The notes beneath the pieces are model-generated. The model did not search any database. It was given only the letters and a program-made list of their open reading frames with translations, and was not told where the DNA came from. Source: Marsupella aquatica (lineage: Eukaryota; Marchantiophyta). Taken from it: a stretch of DNA of 64,000 nt. The stretch spans positions 17,732,001 through 17,796,000 of the forward strand of contig OZ316896.1 of assembly GCA_973895155.1 (NCBI GenBank). The letters run 5' to 3'. A program made the position numbers and the translations under genes. Positions 46,230-57,600 of the stretch are shown here, piece after piece. Within the stretch, counting starts at the first letter, position 1, and each line of letters starts with the position of its first letter.

Positions 46230-47412
46230 GAGCCGTCGTAGTGTACACGTCGTGCGTTTCTTTCTTAAATCTGCGGAGGTGGGAAAGTCGATGGACTGGT
46301 TCAGCAGTCAACGATTCTCCCGCGTGGAGACTGGAGAGGGCCCCGATTTTTTGGACTCGGAGCAACTGTTAGTGTACCGAAAGATCGGAGAAAAGGTGCA
46401 CATGTATAGAAACTGAAACTTTCAAGGAAATTGGGCGGTGGATTTTACCACTACCATCGGCGGCACTCGAATTCCTACGGTAGCGCCTCAAGACTTGCCT
46501 TGCGTGAGCACGTCTTTGCGACCTTGCTTTGCCTGGAGCCTTATTAGTCTGAGTTTGGCCTGCTGCAACCCTGCACTATGTGTGGATTCGGGAGGAGCCC
46601 GGGAAGGAGAGAGGGACCGAGCGAGAGACAGAGATCGAGAGCGAGAGCGAGCACAAAAAGTAGGGAGAATTGTGGCTGATTTGTGGATGGGGCACGTGTT
46701 TGCCGCAGCAACGAGTTTTGGGCCTGTTGATTGCCGGTGCTAATGCGTGCTGATCGGGAGAGCTGGAATATCAAGTTGAAGCTGCAGCTGCGTTTTGTCG
46801 AGGCGATCCTCTCCTGTTTTCACCTCGCTCTGCTGTGATCTGCGGGTGAGTTTGGATGTCTCCTGGATGTAAAATTTCCGTTGTTGGCGGTAATCTTGAA
46901 TCGACTGGCCTTCTTTTTGTATCGTCTTCTCTGCTCTTGACTTTCAAAACTACTTCACGCCTTTCCTACCTTTGCACATATCACAAAGGGTCTTCCTGTC
47001 TCCCTCGGGGGTCACTCAGAACTGTGGTCACTCTTCTTCTGATTGTAAGTAATTAGGTCAGCCCAAACTCTGAATCGAGGTTTTCATCTAGAGTGTATTA
47101 TGTCAAGGAAACTTTCTCTGCCCATTGACATTCGGTCTCTTTGGACTCCCTGAAGAGAAATAGAGACTGTCAGTCCTCCAACAAAAACTGCACCTCAATT
47201 TTGCTTGAAGCTACTTCTGCTCATTCAAGTACCGATAATCGCTAGCCAGTAACGATAATGCTTCGTACGTTCATAGTTCTTGAGCGCAGTCAATTTGGCT
47301 GGAGCTGGTTGGTCGGTAGCAACCTGCCACGCGTAATAAAATTGATCTGTCTCCTGCAGCCAGGCAGAGGATTGATCATGACTCTCTACCAACCACAGAC
47401 AATATCGTCGAC
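46230..47412 (+). promoter_or_regulatory. Leader region of the AIG1-like gene with a probable 5' UTR intron
   Basis: A good donor (GG|GTGAGT at 46,846) and acceptor (CTCCTGCAG ending 47,359) would remove about 514 bases, leaving a noncoding first exon that ends around 46,845. An Arg/Glu-coding purine run (GAGAGAGGGACCGAGCGAG and so on, 46,609-46,655) lies in that exon. The arrangement is inferred from splice signals only. Confidence 0.45.
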
Positions 47413-49209
47413 ATGAATACGCCTTTGGAAAATCACTCTGCACCAGGCAGTGGAAGGAGTGATCATGACTGTGACGATGAAATTGAAGTAGATACACCAG
47501 GGATGAACGTGTCTCTACAACGGAAGGTACAGACTGATGATGACTCGCTACCAGCCGTGGATGAGAACAAAGATGGTGTCGTTATCCTGCTCGTGGGGAA
47601 TAAAGACGCAGACAAACGAGGTGTTGTGGACTCACTAACGAAAAGTGGTACGTGGACGTCTCGTAAGACAGCCGTCGATTCCGAGGGGAAAGGGGTTCGA
47701 ATTCTTACATGTCAATCTTCAGCTCATGTTATTGTTGATACTACATCCTTGATAAACGTTAAGGGGAGGAGCCCGCTCGCAATTGCAAGGCGATGGATTT
47801 CCCGAAATTATTTAAGAAGGCTTCTAAGTGGGAAAGATGTAGTTGTCGTTTGCGTAATCACTTGCAGAGTGCAGTACACTTGTCCATGGGATATGTTCGC
47901 TTATTCCAATTGTTGGGTGGATGTCTTCGGACTTATTTTCAAAGATCACAAAGCAGCAATAATGGTCCTGGTGAACAAGGAGGATAACGATGTGCCGCAA
48001 GAAACAAAGGAAGAAGTGGCACGATTTGTGCTGGATCATGGACTTTCACCGAAGAACATCACCTATCCAAATTTGAAGGAAAGGGATAATTCCGTGAGTA
48101 CTGTGATTGAAGAATGTATTCGCCAGAAGAAGAGCCCTCCGGATTGGTGGTCACATTGGATTGGATCTCACAGAAAACTCAGTGAAAGACTGGATTTGGC
48201 CAAAGATGGAAAACGGCCACCCAGATGGAAAAGCTGTTGGCAGTTCACTAAAGATCGATCTGATACAAACTATATTCATCGCACTGTAATGCCTTTCACA
48301 ATCAATGAGGCCTTGTCACAAAAATATGAGGCCTTGTCACAAACAGAGAAGTTCGAAAACTATAAGGCCTTATCAGATAAAGAGAAGTTTGGGCCGTGGG
48401 GGCCTGAGAGGGTGATCTTGTTTGGGAGAACAGGGAGTGGGAAGTCTACACTTGCTCAAATGCTTACCTTGGGAAAGCTTGACAAGAAGAACGTGATGTT
48501 TGACCCCAACGAAGGCGTTAGAGGTGCAACAATTCGTGTGCAATCTGGTGTCGGGAGAGGATGGTATGTGCTTGATACTCCTGGCTTTGGAGAGCCCAAA
48601 GGTGAACAGAGCACAATATCTACGCCTCAAGTAGAAACCCAGATTAAAGGCTATGTGAGGGTAGTGGAAGGTACATTCTCGCACTATATATATGTGGTGA
48701 AGTCCGGCCGATTGGATGATTTGGATCAGGCTCTTTGGAAGTTCTTTACTTTCCTATTTGGAAAGGAAATCAGCCGGCAATTTACTGTCGTGGTCTCCCA
48801 GGCTGATGAAGATTGGTTGAAGGAAAATATGGTATCATTGAAGGCGTGTTTTCCAGGCTGCGAGAGTTTTCTAGGTGCGCAATTCCCTCCTATTGATGAT
48901 GAAGACGTGGAGGTGGAGGACGATAACCAAACTGTACGAACGGAATCCCTTTCAGAGCTAGAACAGAAACTGGCCACACTAAATCGAGCTGACATGTTTT
49001 GCCAGTATGGCAGATCGGCATGGACGAACATTAGGATGGAGACAGAGCGGGCCGAATTGGAGTTAGGAATAGAAAGGAGTGAAAGAATTAAATTCCTAGT
49101 CAGGGGGGCAAGCATGATGTTTGCGTGCTGCAATATCTCTCAACGTCCTTTCGCTGAACTGACTAACATGTTGAGAGTGAATGACAATATCTCTCTTGTA
49201 CCTGGATGA
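47413..49209 (+). CDS. Tandem AIG1/IMAP-like GTPase, first domain degenerate
   Basis: One exon, 598 aa. Residues about 335-540 form a canonical AIG1/IMAP/TRAFAC-type G domain: P-loop GRTGSGKST (338-346), the switch-I threonine in GVRGATIRV, G3 DTPGFGE (388-394) and a G4-like SQAD (462-465). Residues about 55-235 align in order with a second G domain, but its P-loop position reads GNKDADKRG (62-70) without the Lys-Ser/Thr. G3 is DTTSL without the Gly. A G4-like NKED (188-191) remains, so nucleotide hydrolysis is unlikely there. A linker with EALSQKYEALSQ and KALSDKEKF (about 300-330) is an imperfect internal repeat. The acidic segment DDEDVEVEDD is near 498. There is no signal peptide or clear membrane helix. 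AIG1 proteins act at membranes in immunity or development; the role here is unknown. The start is the first ATG of the frame and is preceded by the probable leader intron. Confidence 0.85.
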   Translation: MNTPLENHSAPGSGRSDHDCDDEIEVDTPGMNVSLQRKVQTDDDSLPAVDENKDGVVILLVGNKDADKRGVVDSLTKSGTWTSRKTAVDSEGKGVRILTCQSSAHVIVDTTSLINVKGRSPLAIARRWISRNYLRRLLSGKDVVVVCVITCRVQYTCPWDMFAYSNCWVDVFGLIFKDHKAAIMVLVNKEDNDVPQETKEEVARFVLDHGLSPKNITYPNLKERDNSVSTVIEECIRQKKSPPDWWSHWIGSHRKLSERLDLAKDGKRPPRWKSCWQFTKDRSDTNYIHRTVMPFTINEALSQKYEALSQTEKFENYKALSDKEKFGPWGPERVILFGRTGSGKSTLAQMLTLGKLDKKNVMFDPNEGVRGATIRVQSGVGRGWYVLDTPGFGEPKGEQSTISTPQVETQIKGYVRVVEGTFSHYIYVVKSGRLDDLDQALWKFFTFLFGKEISRQFTVVVSQADEDWLKENMVSLKACFPGCESFLGAQFPPIDDEDVEVEDDNQTVRTESLSELEQKLATLNRADMFCQYGRSAWTNIRMETERAELELGIERSERIKFLVRGASMMFACCNISQRPFAELTNMLRVNDNISLVPG

Positions 49210-51455
49210 TTATTTTCCGTAGGTCTTATACCCTCAGCTCGATCACGTTGGATTCTTCAGCATTTGTATCTTTTCTTAATTCCAATTATAATGTTACATG
49301 CGAAGAGTATCCCATGCCACCAAGGTCAGCTTGAATCCACCGCCGTCGCTGAAGGCATTCATTATCAGTTAAATGTTGAAGCTGAAAGTTTTTGTAGACT
49401 GGCAGATGTTATGGAATCTTGGTCCCACAGGCGTCCTTTGAGTGTTCTCTTACTGCACAATTGGGATTTAGTCTTTCTGTTTGCCTCACTGGTGTGGAAA
49501 CTAGGATTGCAATTAAAACTGGAATTTCTCAAATCGAGGTGCAATAATGATGCAATCCTGCCCATTCTTCCCAAACCTGTGCTGGCTGCCTGTGGGTCCT
49601 GTTTGAATCTACGTGGAGGACGGCTTTGTCTTGGAAATTAACCACCTCGAGAGGTGATTTAAAACTCTTGCTTGTAGCAAGCCTCAGTTTAAGGGATACC
49701 TTTCACAGAATAGATGCATCTTCGGACATTCCATTCAGGGGATCCAACCATTCAGTTCTTTTCAACTTTCTTGGTGTGAAGGGGAAAACATGGGCGCTGG
49801 TTTTGGTTTGGTGAAATTCGAGCAAATTTCTTCCCTGGGCTTGTAAAGGCTACATTAGGTCGTCTTTTCCAGGGGGACAGAGTGGCGTTTTACATGTCCT
49901 AAACAAACGTTATATACAATAGTGTGCTGGGTTGTATTCTACTGGGGCACGGTAGCAGTTTTCATTGTCCAAAGCAAACTTCCATTAGTTTTTGCCACTA
50001 AGTATTTGATATTAGCATTTTGCGACACCATCAAAAGACTTCTCCTGCCACTTCGTACCATGATAAAACCACTTTCGTTTTGGTTGTTAATCATTGGTTG
50101 GCTTTCAATTTCACACTTCAAATTATACAGACTTGTGAACGCTAATAGTCCACCAAAAGCAAGGCCCGTGAGATGCCCTTCTGCTTTAGGAGAAAGAATC
50201 GATAGTCGTCTCGCCATAACTTTTGTGCCTTTTTTTTTGCGTATCATGGAAACTTTTCATTCACTCCCTTTGCCACCCAGGACCCCCTGTTCTGGCCAAG
50301 GGGGTGCCAACAAGACATGTGTTAGTGTTATGCAGCACCCGTTTGCCCCAACATGAGCCTATGGAGTATTTTCCCATTTGCTCCTTTGCCATTCTACCTC
50401 ATTTTGGCAAGAGGGCGCCTGACAACCAGAACTACACACTTATTGTGTGTCACCTCCATTTGCCGCAATGGGGGTAGGGGGTGACACATGGGTACCGGAA
50501 AAGAGAACCCAAAAAGATGTGGGACCAGGATGTGGGGTTCCTCTCTCTCGTTATTGAGTCTTTTCACATTTGTACCCTTTTCTCTTCTGCTTAAATCCCC
50601 CAGTGATTTTTCCCTCTGTGTTTTTCAGTGCACTCTTGGAATGCCCAGTCAAGATTTGGATCACCTCTTTAGGGAGATACTCCTCTACTTTTACTAAAAA
50701 GAGTAAAAATGAATATCTCTTAGGCCTTGAAGTGCATTAAGGTTCTATTTGCAAAACATGTTGGGCAATAATCTCCACTCAAAACTTGAGCTTGAAGCTC
50801 TTGTTGTTCAAGGCAGCATATCCCACAATGCACAGGACATTAGTATATACATAACGCTCTTGCTGATTTGTCTTCTTTGTAATTTCTAGTGTTTTATGGA
50901 GAAAATACACTGTCCATATGTGGATGGGGGCATTATGAAACCTCTCCGCTACTTTTACTGAAAGTAGTGATACTAAAACATCTCTTAGGCCCGCAATGGC
51001 CCGTTACCAGGACATTACTATATACTTATTGTGTCGGTTGTATCCTCCAGACAAACCAGAGCACTTCAGTAGACAGTATGTTCCTGTTTGGCTACCCCTT
51101 CACTTCTGCCGATTTATTTTTTAGTTTAAAAATAAATAAAATTCTTCCTGAAAATGATGCTCGGACCACAATCTTGGTCTTTGAAAACCCCCATGGACCA
51201 CATTTTGGTTTATTTACCATCATGGAATGTGGAGGGGTAAATTCTCTTAGATTAATTTCCATTGTGTTAATATGGAATATTCAGATTTGTGTTTTTTTGT
51301 GTCTCCTCCTTCTCAGGTTGCCTTGAAAGTGAAAAACTAAAAATTATCTTAAAATTCATAATCATCAAGTTAGAAACCCACAACTCACATGGATCACCAA
51401 AATGTGGTACATGGGAGCACTATGTCCAACACAGAGGTACATGGGGGCTTCAGTT
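49210..51455. other. Intergenic; one dispersed repeat copy, no gene recognised
   Basis: It begins with the 3' untranslated region of the AIG1-like gene. 50,596-50,770 is the second copy of the repeat at 41,630-41,815, and a third partial echo (CTCTTAGGCC-GCAATG near 50,981) follows. CCCATGGACCACATTTTGG near 51,190 is the hairpin-family motif. Open frames at 49,264-49,641 and 49,922-50,356 show no family resemblance. Confidence 0.5.
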
Positions 51456-51536
51456 CAGTCTTTTTGGAGGTCCATCTGGGCTTCACTTTCAGTCTTCTTG
51501 GAGGTCCGTCCTGGCTTCACTTTTAGTCTTCCTAGG
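51456..51536 (+). repeat. 34-bp tandem repeat, about 2.4 units
   Basis: CAGTCTT-TTGGAGGTCC starts at 51,456 and 51,490 and a partial TAGTCTTCCT at 51,524, each unit containing TGG-GCTTCACTTT. Confidence 0.85.
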
Positions 51537-51615
51537 CAGGCAAAAAGTAAAAAGAAAGAAATTAAAGCACTTCAGCAAAAAATAAAAGAAAGAAAATAAA
51601 GCACTTCATTCAGTA

Positions 51616-54600
51616 GAGTTTGAGCTCGAGGAGAAGAGGAGAAGAGGAGCGGGGGATCGTGGATAAGGGTTTAGCGGGAGAGGAGAGGCAAAGCCTTTCG
51701 AATTACTCGTGTTCCAAGGGTTTCACGCGAATTGAAAGTTTGAACGCGATGAAAAGAAGAGAAGCACTCGCTCGCTCGCCCGTAGGGAGAGAGAGGAGGG
51801 CAAGCAGCAGCAGTGGCAGAGCTCAAGATCGAGCAGGCAAGAAGCCAGTCAGTCAGCATGTAGGGTAGCAGAGGCAGCAATGGTAGCGGCGGCCTGATAG
51901 TGTCGTCCTTCTCCTCTGTTACGATCGGTCCTCTCTCTCTCTCTCTCCGGCGTTCATTTGCGAAGCATTCATTCGTTCATTCGTTTCAGGCCTTTCGGGA
52001 GCAGGAGACGAGCCTCAGAGGGTTGGGAAGCTTTCTTTCTACGCTACTCTACTCTGTTCTGTTCTGTTGTACCCTAGAACTTGGCTTGACGTGCCTTTGC
52101 CGTTTTGATGATCGTGGCTTCGTTCTTTGGAACTTTGGGGATCTCCTGCCGTTGCCATTGTTTTGGTGGTGTTACTCCTCGTGCTCGATTTTGACTTTCG
52201 GAGTGTTCGCGGTGATCGGGGTATTAGGGCGACTGCAGCGAGTGCCGATGAGCTGAGGGCTTGGTGTCGGTTACTGGACAAATTCACGGGGAGCCGGACC
52301 AATTCTACAAGACGCAGCATGAGGCGGGCATTGTTGGATATTTAAGGGAATGGTGGGAAATTTATGCCGGGGTTGATGTAGTGCGTTGGTGGAAGACAGT
52401 CACGAGGATTGCCCAGTGCCGCCGACTGTCGACTGAACGGAGGTGAGAGGAACTTTGTAGTGAGACTTACGAAGGGTTTGTGAGGCAATGGGACGAAAGG
52501 AAATTGAGGTGGGGGGGAACTGCGTGCAATGCATTTTGCGAAGGCTGTCGTAGTGTACCATATTGTTTTAATTCCCTGGGCACCCTATGTCAATTTGCCG
52601 TTCAACGAGGTTTGTCGACTATCCGTCACCCGAGGCAGGCTCTGAGCCGAATTTCATGCAAGTTCTTGCATATCTTGGGCCGTATTCCGCCTGTCCAATA
52701 GCGCAGACGAACTATCTTGAGTGTCTAAATATTTGGAAGGAGACTGTTAGATATATCTGGTCGAGGAGGAAAGACCTATTTCACCTTCGTCGAAGCCTTT
52801 TGAAATTCAAGTTGTGGGTGACTGAGCGCTTGATGGATAATTTACCTTGAGAAGCAACGCTTTCATGATCCGCTTTGATGTTGTCATCAGAGTAACGCCC
52901 GTAGAAAAAGATATTGACTGAACCTCCCTACAGATAGAAAGCCTTTTTGCTGCTTGTAGATTCCAAAAGTAATGAGTGCGTTCTCAGTAGGAATTTCGCT
53001 GGCCCGTTCGTCCCATCTGTCTTAGAAGGAAATGGATCTATAAATGAGTGATTGGCTTCTTCAATTGTGGTAACTGTATTTCTGTTGGTCAAGGATTCGA
53101 GATACCGCCATCCTCAAGGACGAACACGGATTGTTGCCTAACTCTCACTCGCTCATGCGATCTTAGTCGCAGCAGGATCTGCTTTCACCTCAGTCTTACA
53201 GGGGTTTCCTCGACCCCTTCTTCTTGTGTTGATGCAAAATTGCGGACTTTTTTGTGAGTTCGAGGTGAACCAACTGTGGCGTTCTGGTTTGGTAGGTTCC
53301 GTTTAGGGATTTTGAAGGGACGTAACTGAAAGGGAAAGAGGGTCAGATTTTGTCTTTGTTCTTTAGAGCATTCGATTTTGGCAACTCTTTACGTGACTTT
53401 GGTTTCGCTCTATTGTTGTTAAGTGTATTGTGAATGGCCTTGTCAAAATATGGGGGAATACTTACGACGCATGAAAGACATCGATTGAAACTTACCCTAA
53501 AGAGAAAATGGCTCCTTAGAATGTTGAGTGCTTCGTACTTGAATTGTGAACCGTCGATTGATTTGTTAGCCTCTTCTTTAGTTCGATGAGGGTCGCTTGC
53601 TTCGCCTTGCTAGAATTGTGAATATGCTGCCGTGGCTGGAAGAGCAAGAGAGCCGTCGAGATGTGACCGGTGTTGGAGTTGGAGGGCATGCTGAATCAAT
53701 TTGCTGATCCCCCAATTCCTCGCTGTGTAATCCCATTAAGTTGCTGCTGATGATGAGCGAGTGGAGGAGCAGCGAAGAAAATTTGCTAGAGATTAATGTG
53801 CGCCCGGATCCGATCGAGGATGACTGATCGGAGCTTCAGTATTCCTTGTAAGTGTTTCTTGAATGTTGATGGTGCCATCCTGTGTGTGCATGATGACAGG
53901 ATTCCTAGTGTAGATTGTCGATAAGATTCGATCTGCGTGGATGCCGTGAGTGCCTTGGACGGCTATAACGTTATATGGGTGTCAGGTATTCACTGAAGCT
54001 AACAGGGTAATGCAAACCTATAGTAGCAATCACTTAGTTCCTCTTGGTGTGGACCATGAATGGTGGGAAATTCAAGAACATGGGAAAGAGTTCTAGTTGG
54101 AGCTCATCGGTGATTTCCCAGCATGGACTGAAGTCCTAAAGGACATCGTATGTACGTCTAAAACTACCATGCGAAATATGAAATTCTAGAGAGATGAGGA
54201 CAACTAAGGGAGTTTGATTGCGAACGTGTCTACGTGAATGAACACCCTAAAAAACGTTTTCCTATGGCCTTGGAACATTTACTTGTCAAATAGCGGTGGT
54301 AGGTTGAGAAGGTGCCGATTCAGAACTAAATATGGACCTATAATTTCTGCTACCGTGTCAAGATATTTCTATGAATTTGTTGTATTAAACTGAAGAGTGG
54401 TTTGTTGTAGTTGTGCCGATGCTATCCTGGTTGGAGAGTTGAAGCAGAAGTTCTGCAACTGCTGCTGGAGTGGACGGGATCAGTCCGATTGCAAGCTAGT
54501 CATCAAACGGAGGTATACTAGTGTTCCAGACCATTTTAGAGATGTGTTTGTTAAAGGAGTGGAAGCCGTGGCACCTTCATTATCTTTTCCATTTTATGAG

Positions 54601-54655
54601 CTGCTAGCTGGGCGAGGAATTCTGGCCCTCACTGTCGAAGGATCATGTGTTCCAG
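51616..54655 (+). promoter_or_regulatory. Promoter, leader exons and introns of the coiled-coil/Gln-rich gene
   Basis: A purine-rich leader (51,616-51,870), a CT dinucleotide run (about 51,930-51,948) and ATTCGTTC repeats (51,965-51,985) look like a plant 5' untranslated region. Likely leader splice signals are a donor at 53,848 (TTG|GTAAGTG-like) and an acceptor TTTGTTGTAG ending at 54,410. An in-frame TAG at 54,605 shows that translation cannot start before 54,608. Short frames in 52,000-52,850 show no family resemblance. Confidence 0.45.
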
Positions 54656-57600
54656 ATGCATCGTGCTCAGCAGCGGAATGAGCATTTGGATTCAAGTATT
54701 AGTTCCAGGTCAATGGATTCAGGATTGAGCTCGATGGAGAACCCTGATGAGGCCTTGCAGCAGAGGCTACATGAGGTTTCGCGTCAAAGAGAACAATTCC
54801 AGCAGGCGGAAGTGGAGCTAAGGGCACAATTTATTGCCCGATCGGAAGTCATCCGCATGCAGAATGGCTTTGACGAACAGTCCAAGCAACATTCTGAAAT
54901 AGTGTCGAACTTACAGGTAATATTCATCTCTAGCACTTTGACCTAGACCTATATAACATTCACCCTCTTGTCGTGGGAATGACTCTTAGCTGCTCCGCAT
55001 CAGACTCTTAAATCCGGCAATCTGTGAACTTGTGTCTGAAGTTATTGTCCTTCTCTCCTCTTTACAGGGACAAATTCAGGAACGAGAGCAGCAAATACGT
55101 CATTTGGAGCAAAACCTTGAAGAGAAAGAGCGAGAACTCCACGTCAATCAGATGGAGACCAATGAAGCGGTGAGAGCAATTAACTGGATAGACTTTTATT
55201 TGGTCTTTGGTTTGGCGCAAAGGCATGTATGAATCCGGGTTTGGCCATCGTAATGATGCGGTTCTTATCATATTAAGTTGAATTGCAGGTGTGGGCAAAA
55301 GATGGTCTTCTGAGGGAACAAACTAACGAGTTGGCAAACTTGCGGTAAACTTCTGTCTCTTCTGTACGTTGTGATCTGAAGTTCCTTTGCCTAATTTCAT
55401 TACGATTGTCTGTCCACCTTACTGTGATACCGGAATACGTAGTCCATTCTGTAGATGAATGTCCTCGAGACGAAAATCTGGCATCGAATTCCAGATCAGC
55501 TTTCTCTGTGATCAGATAATCGGTGGAATCTGAGGTTTGGTCGCACAGAGTTGTAGTCCTACGAACCCAGATTCAACGGTTCTCATTGTTGTACCCTTTT
55601 GTAGTCGAGACCGTGATGCTGCCGTTAGCGAACATCAAGCAGCGGCTGCTCAGGTTGATGCCGAGAGGACAGAGCACATTGCACAACTTGAAAGCTTCAA
55701 AGACCAAGTTCGAGAGAAAGATCGACAATTACAGGAAGTAGAGGAACAGGTGTGTGACAAACCCCAGAGTGAGTTGTATGACGGCCCTCGTAAAGGCATT
55801 GCTCTATCATCGAGTTTCGATGTTTGAACTTGGTTCCAACGGTCTCCTCAAGTTGGTATGAATTGATGAGTAAATACTGTAGTTTTCAGCGCTTCTCTGA
55901 TCAAATGATGTTTCTGCATCACAGAGCCGAAGTACTCAAGAAATAGTCGTATTTAAGGATGAACAGTTGCGGGAGGCACAAGCTTGGATGGCTCGAGCTC
56001 AGGAGTTAGATGCCTACCATGTCAATACAAACAATACACTGCATGCTGAGTTGCGCGATCGCACGGAGCAAATGAATCAGCTTTGGGTTGGATACCAGAG
56101 GCAGGTGAGTGCGGATGCTCTGTTGTATGCTTATCTGGTCCATCACCGCCTGCCTTTGTGGCGAGGAACTGTTTTTAGTAGCTTTCTAAACTCCAGCATT
56201 AGCAGAGAAGCTTTTCCCCATTGTTACACCGTTCTCGCTAGGCCCATTAAGTCCAGTGTACTTGAAAATGATCTTTAATTACGTTCATCTCAAGAGTGAC
56301 GGTTTCAACTGTGCAGCTTGCAGAAGTCGAAAGATACCACGCTCAAATGATTCAGAGGCTGCAACAGGAGCTTACTGATGCCAGAGAACAGATCCGTGTC
56401 CTAAAAGGTCCTGGAACCCCTGATCATCTTGATGCGAAGGAGGGGAGATCCACAGCTGCTGAAAGTAAAGAAGGTGGACGCATTGAGGCCATTGATGAGG
56501 CTGGAATCAAGGGAAATAGGATTTTAATGGCTGTTAGCGCTGGTCTTAATCGAGCAAAAAATGACGTCGTGACTAATGGCAACATGGAGGGTCTCCTGCC
56601 CGTTCTCCTACCTCGTGATGGGATCCAGCCTAAGGTTTGTGACGGGTTTGCATGTGAATATGAATACCAAGTTTTGTTGTCTTCTGAGGAAACTCTCGCA
56701 GTAAATTCCCTGTCAGTTCTCTGAGCTCTCTTGTGCAATCTCTTTATACGTCCTACTTTCTCTGATTTTCCATCTTTTATTTTAGGCGTTATCATCTGTC
56801 AGTTTGGTTGCCCTATGTAAACCCGTGTGGGTGAACTGCCCTGAGTGAAATTGCTCTCTTTCCATGTGTTCCAGGTTGAACATGCTACTGGGCTTCCTGT
56901 GGTACCTCCACCACTATTGGGAATCACCACCGTGCTTCCACCGTCCGGGCCAAACTCAGTTTGGCATCATCAACAGGGCATGCCGCCAAGCCTGCAACCT
57001 TCGCCCTTGCAGGTTCCGCAGCCTTCTTTGGGACAATTGCAGCCGATAGCTGCTGTTATAGCTCCACAACAACACCTGCCTCCCTTACAACATCAACAGG
57101 TATCTTCTTTAACTCTATTTAAATTTTCTTTAAACGACGACACACGCTCTAAATACCCCTGGCCTTACACCATATTCGTCGAACAATTCTCTAGTGGCTG
57201 GGGTTCGGCATCATTTTTGACGATCGCTACGCAGGTTCTTCAGCACCACCATCATCCCCAGCAACACCCGTCGTCGCAAATACATCGCCTTTCTCAGAGA
57301 CCACAGACGCAGCCACTACTGCAGCAGCAGACCTCCCAGCCTACTCAGATTCAGCACTCACAGCAGCAGTCTATACAATCTCAGGGGCAGCAGATAAGGC
57401 ACCAAGAACTTCAGCTTCAGCAGCAGCAACAGGACCAAGCAGCACGCGATCAGGCAGCAACACAAGCTGAGCAACAAAATGGGCTTGCGTCTCAGACTTC
57501 GACACTTCCACCACAGCACCAGTCCCACAGTCAAACGCAGCAACAGCAACAGCAACAGTTGCCGTCCCAACTGCTGCACCAGCAGCAACAGGCTGTGGCA

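Noticed and set aside
49922-50356. 144-codon open frame after the AIG1-like gene
   Set aside because: No motif was recognised, and it runs into a dispersed repeat region.
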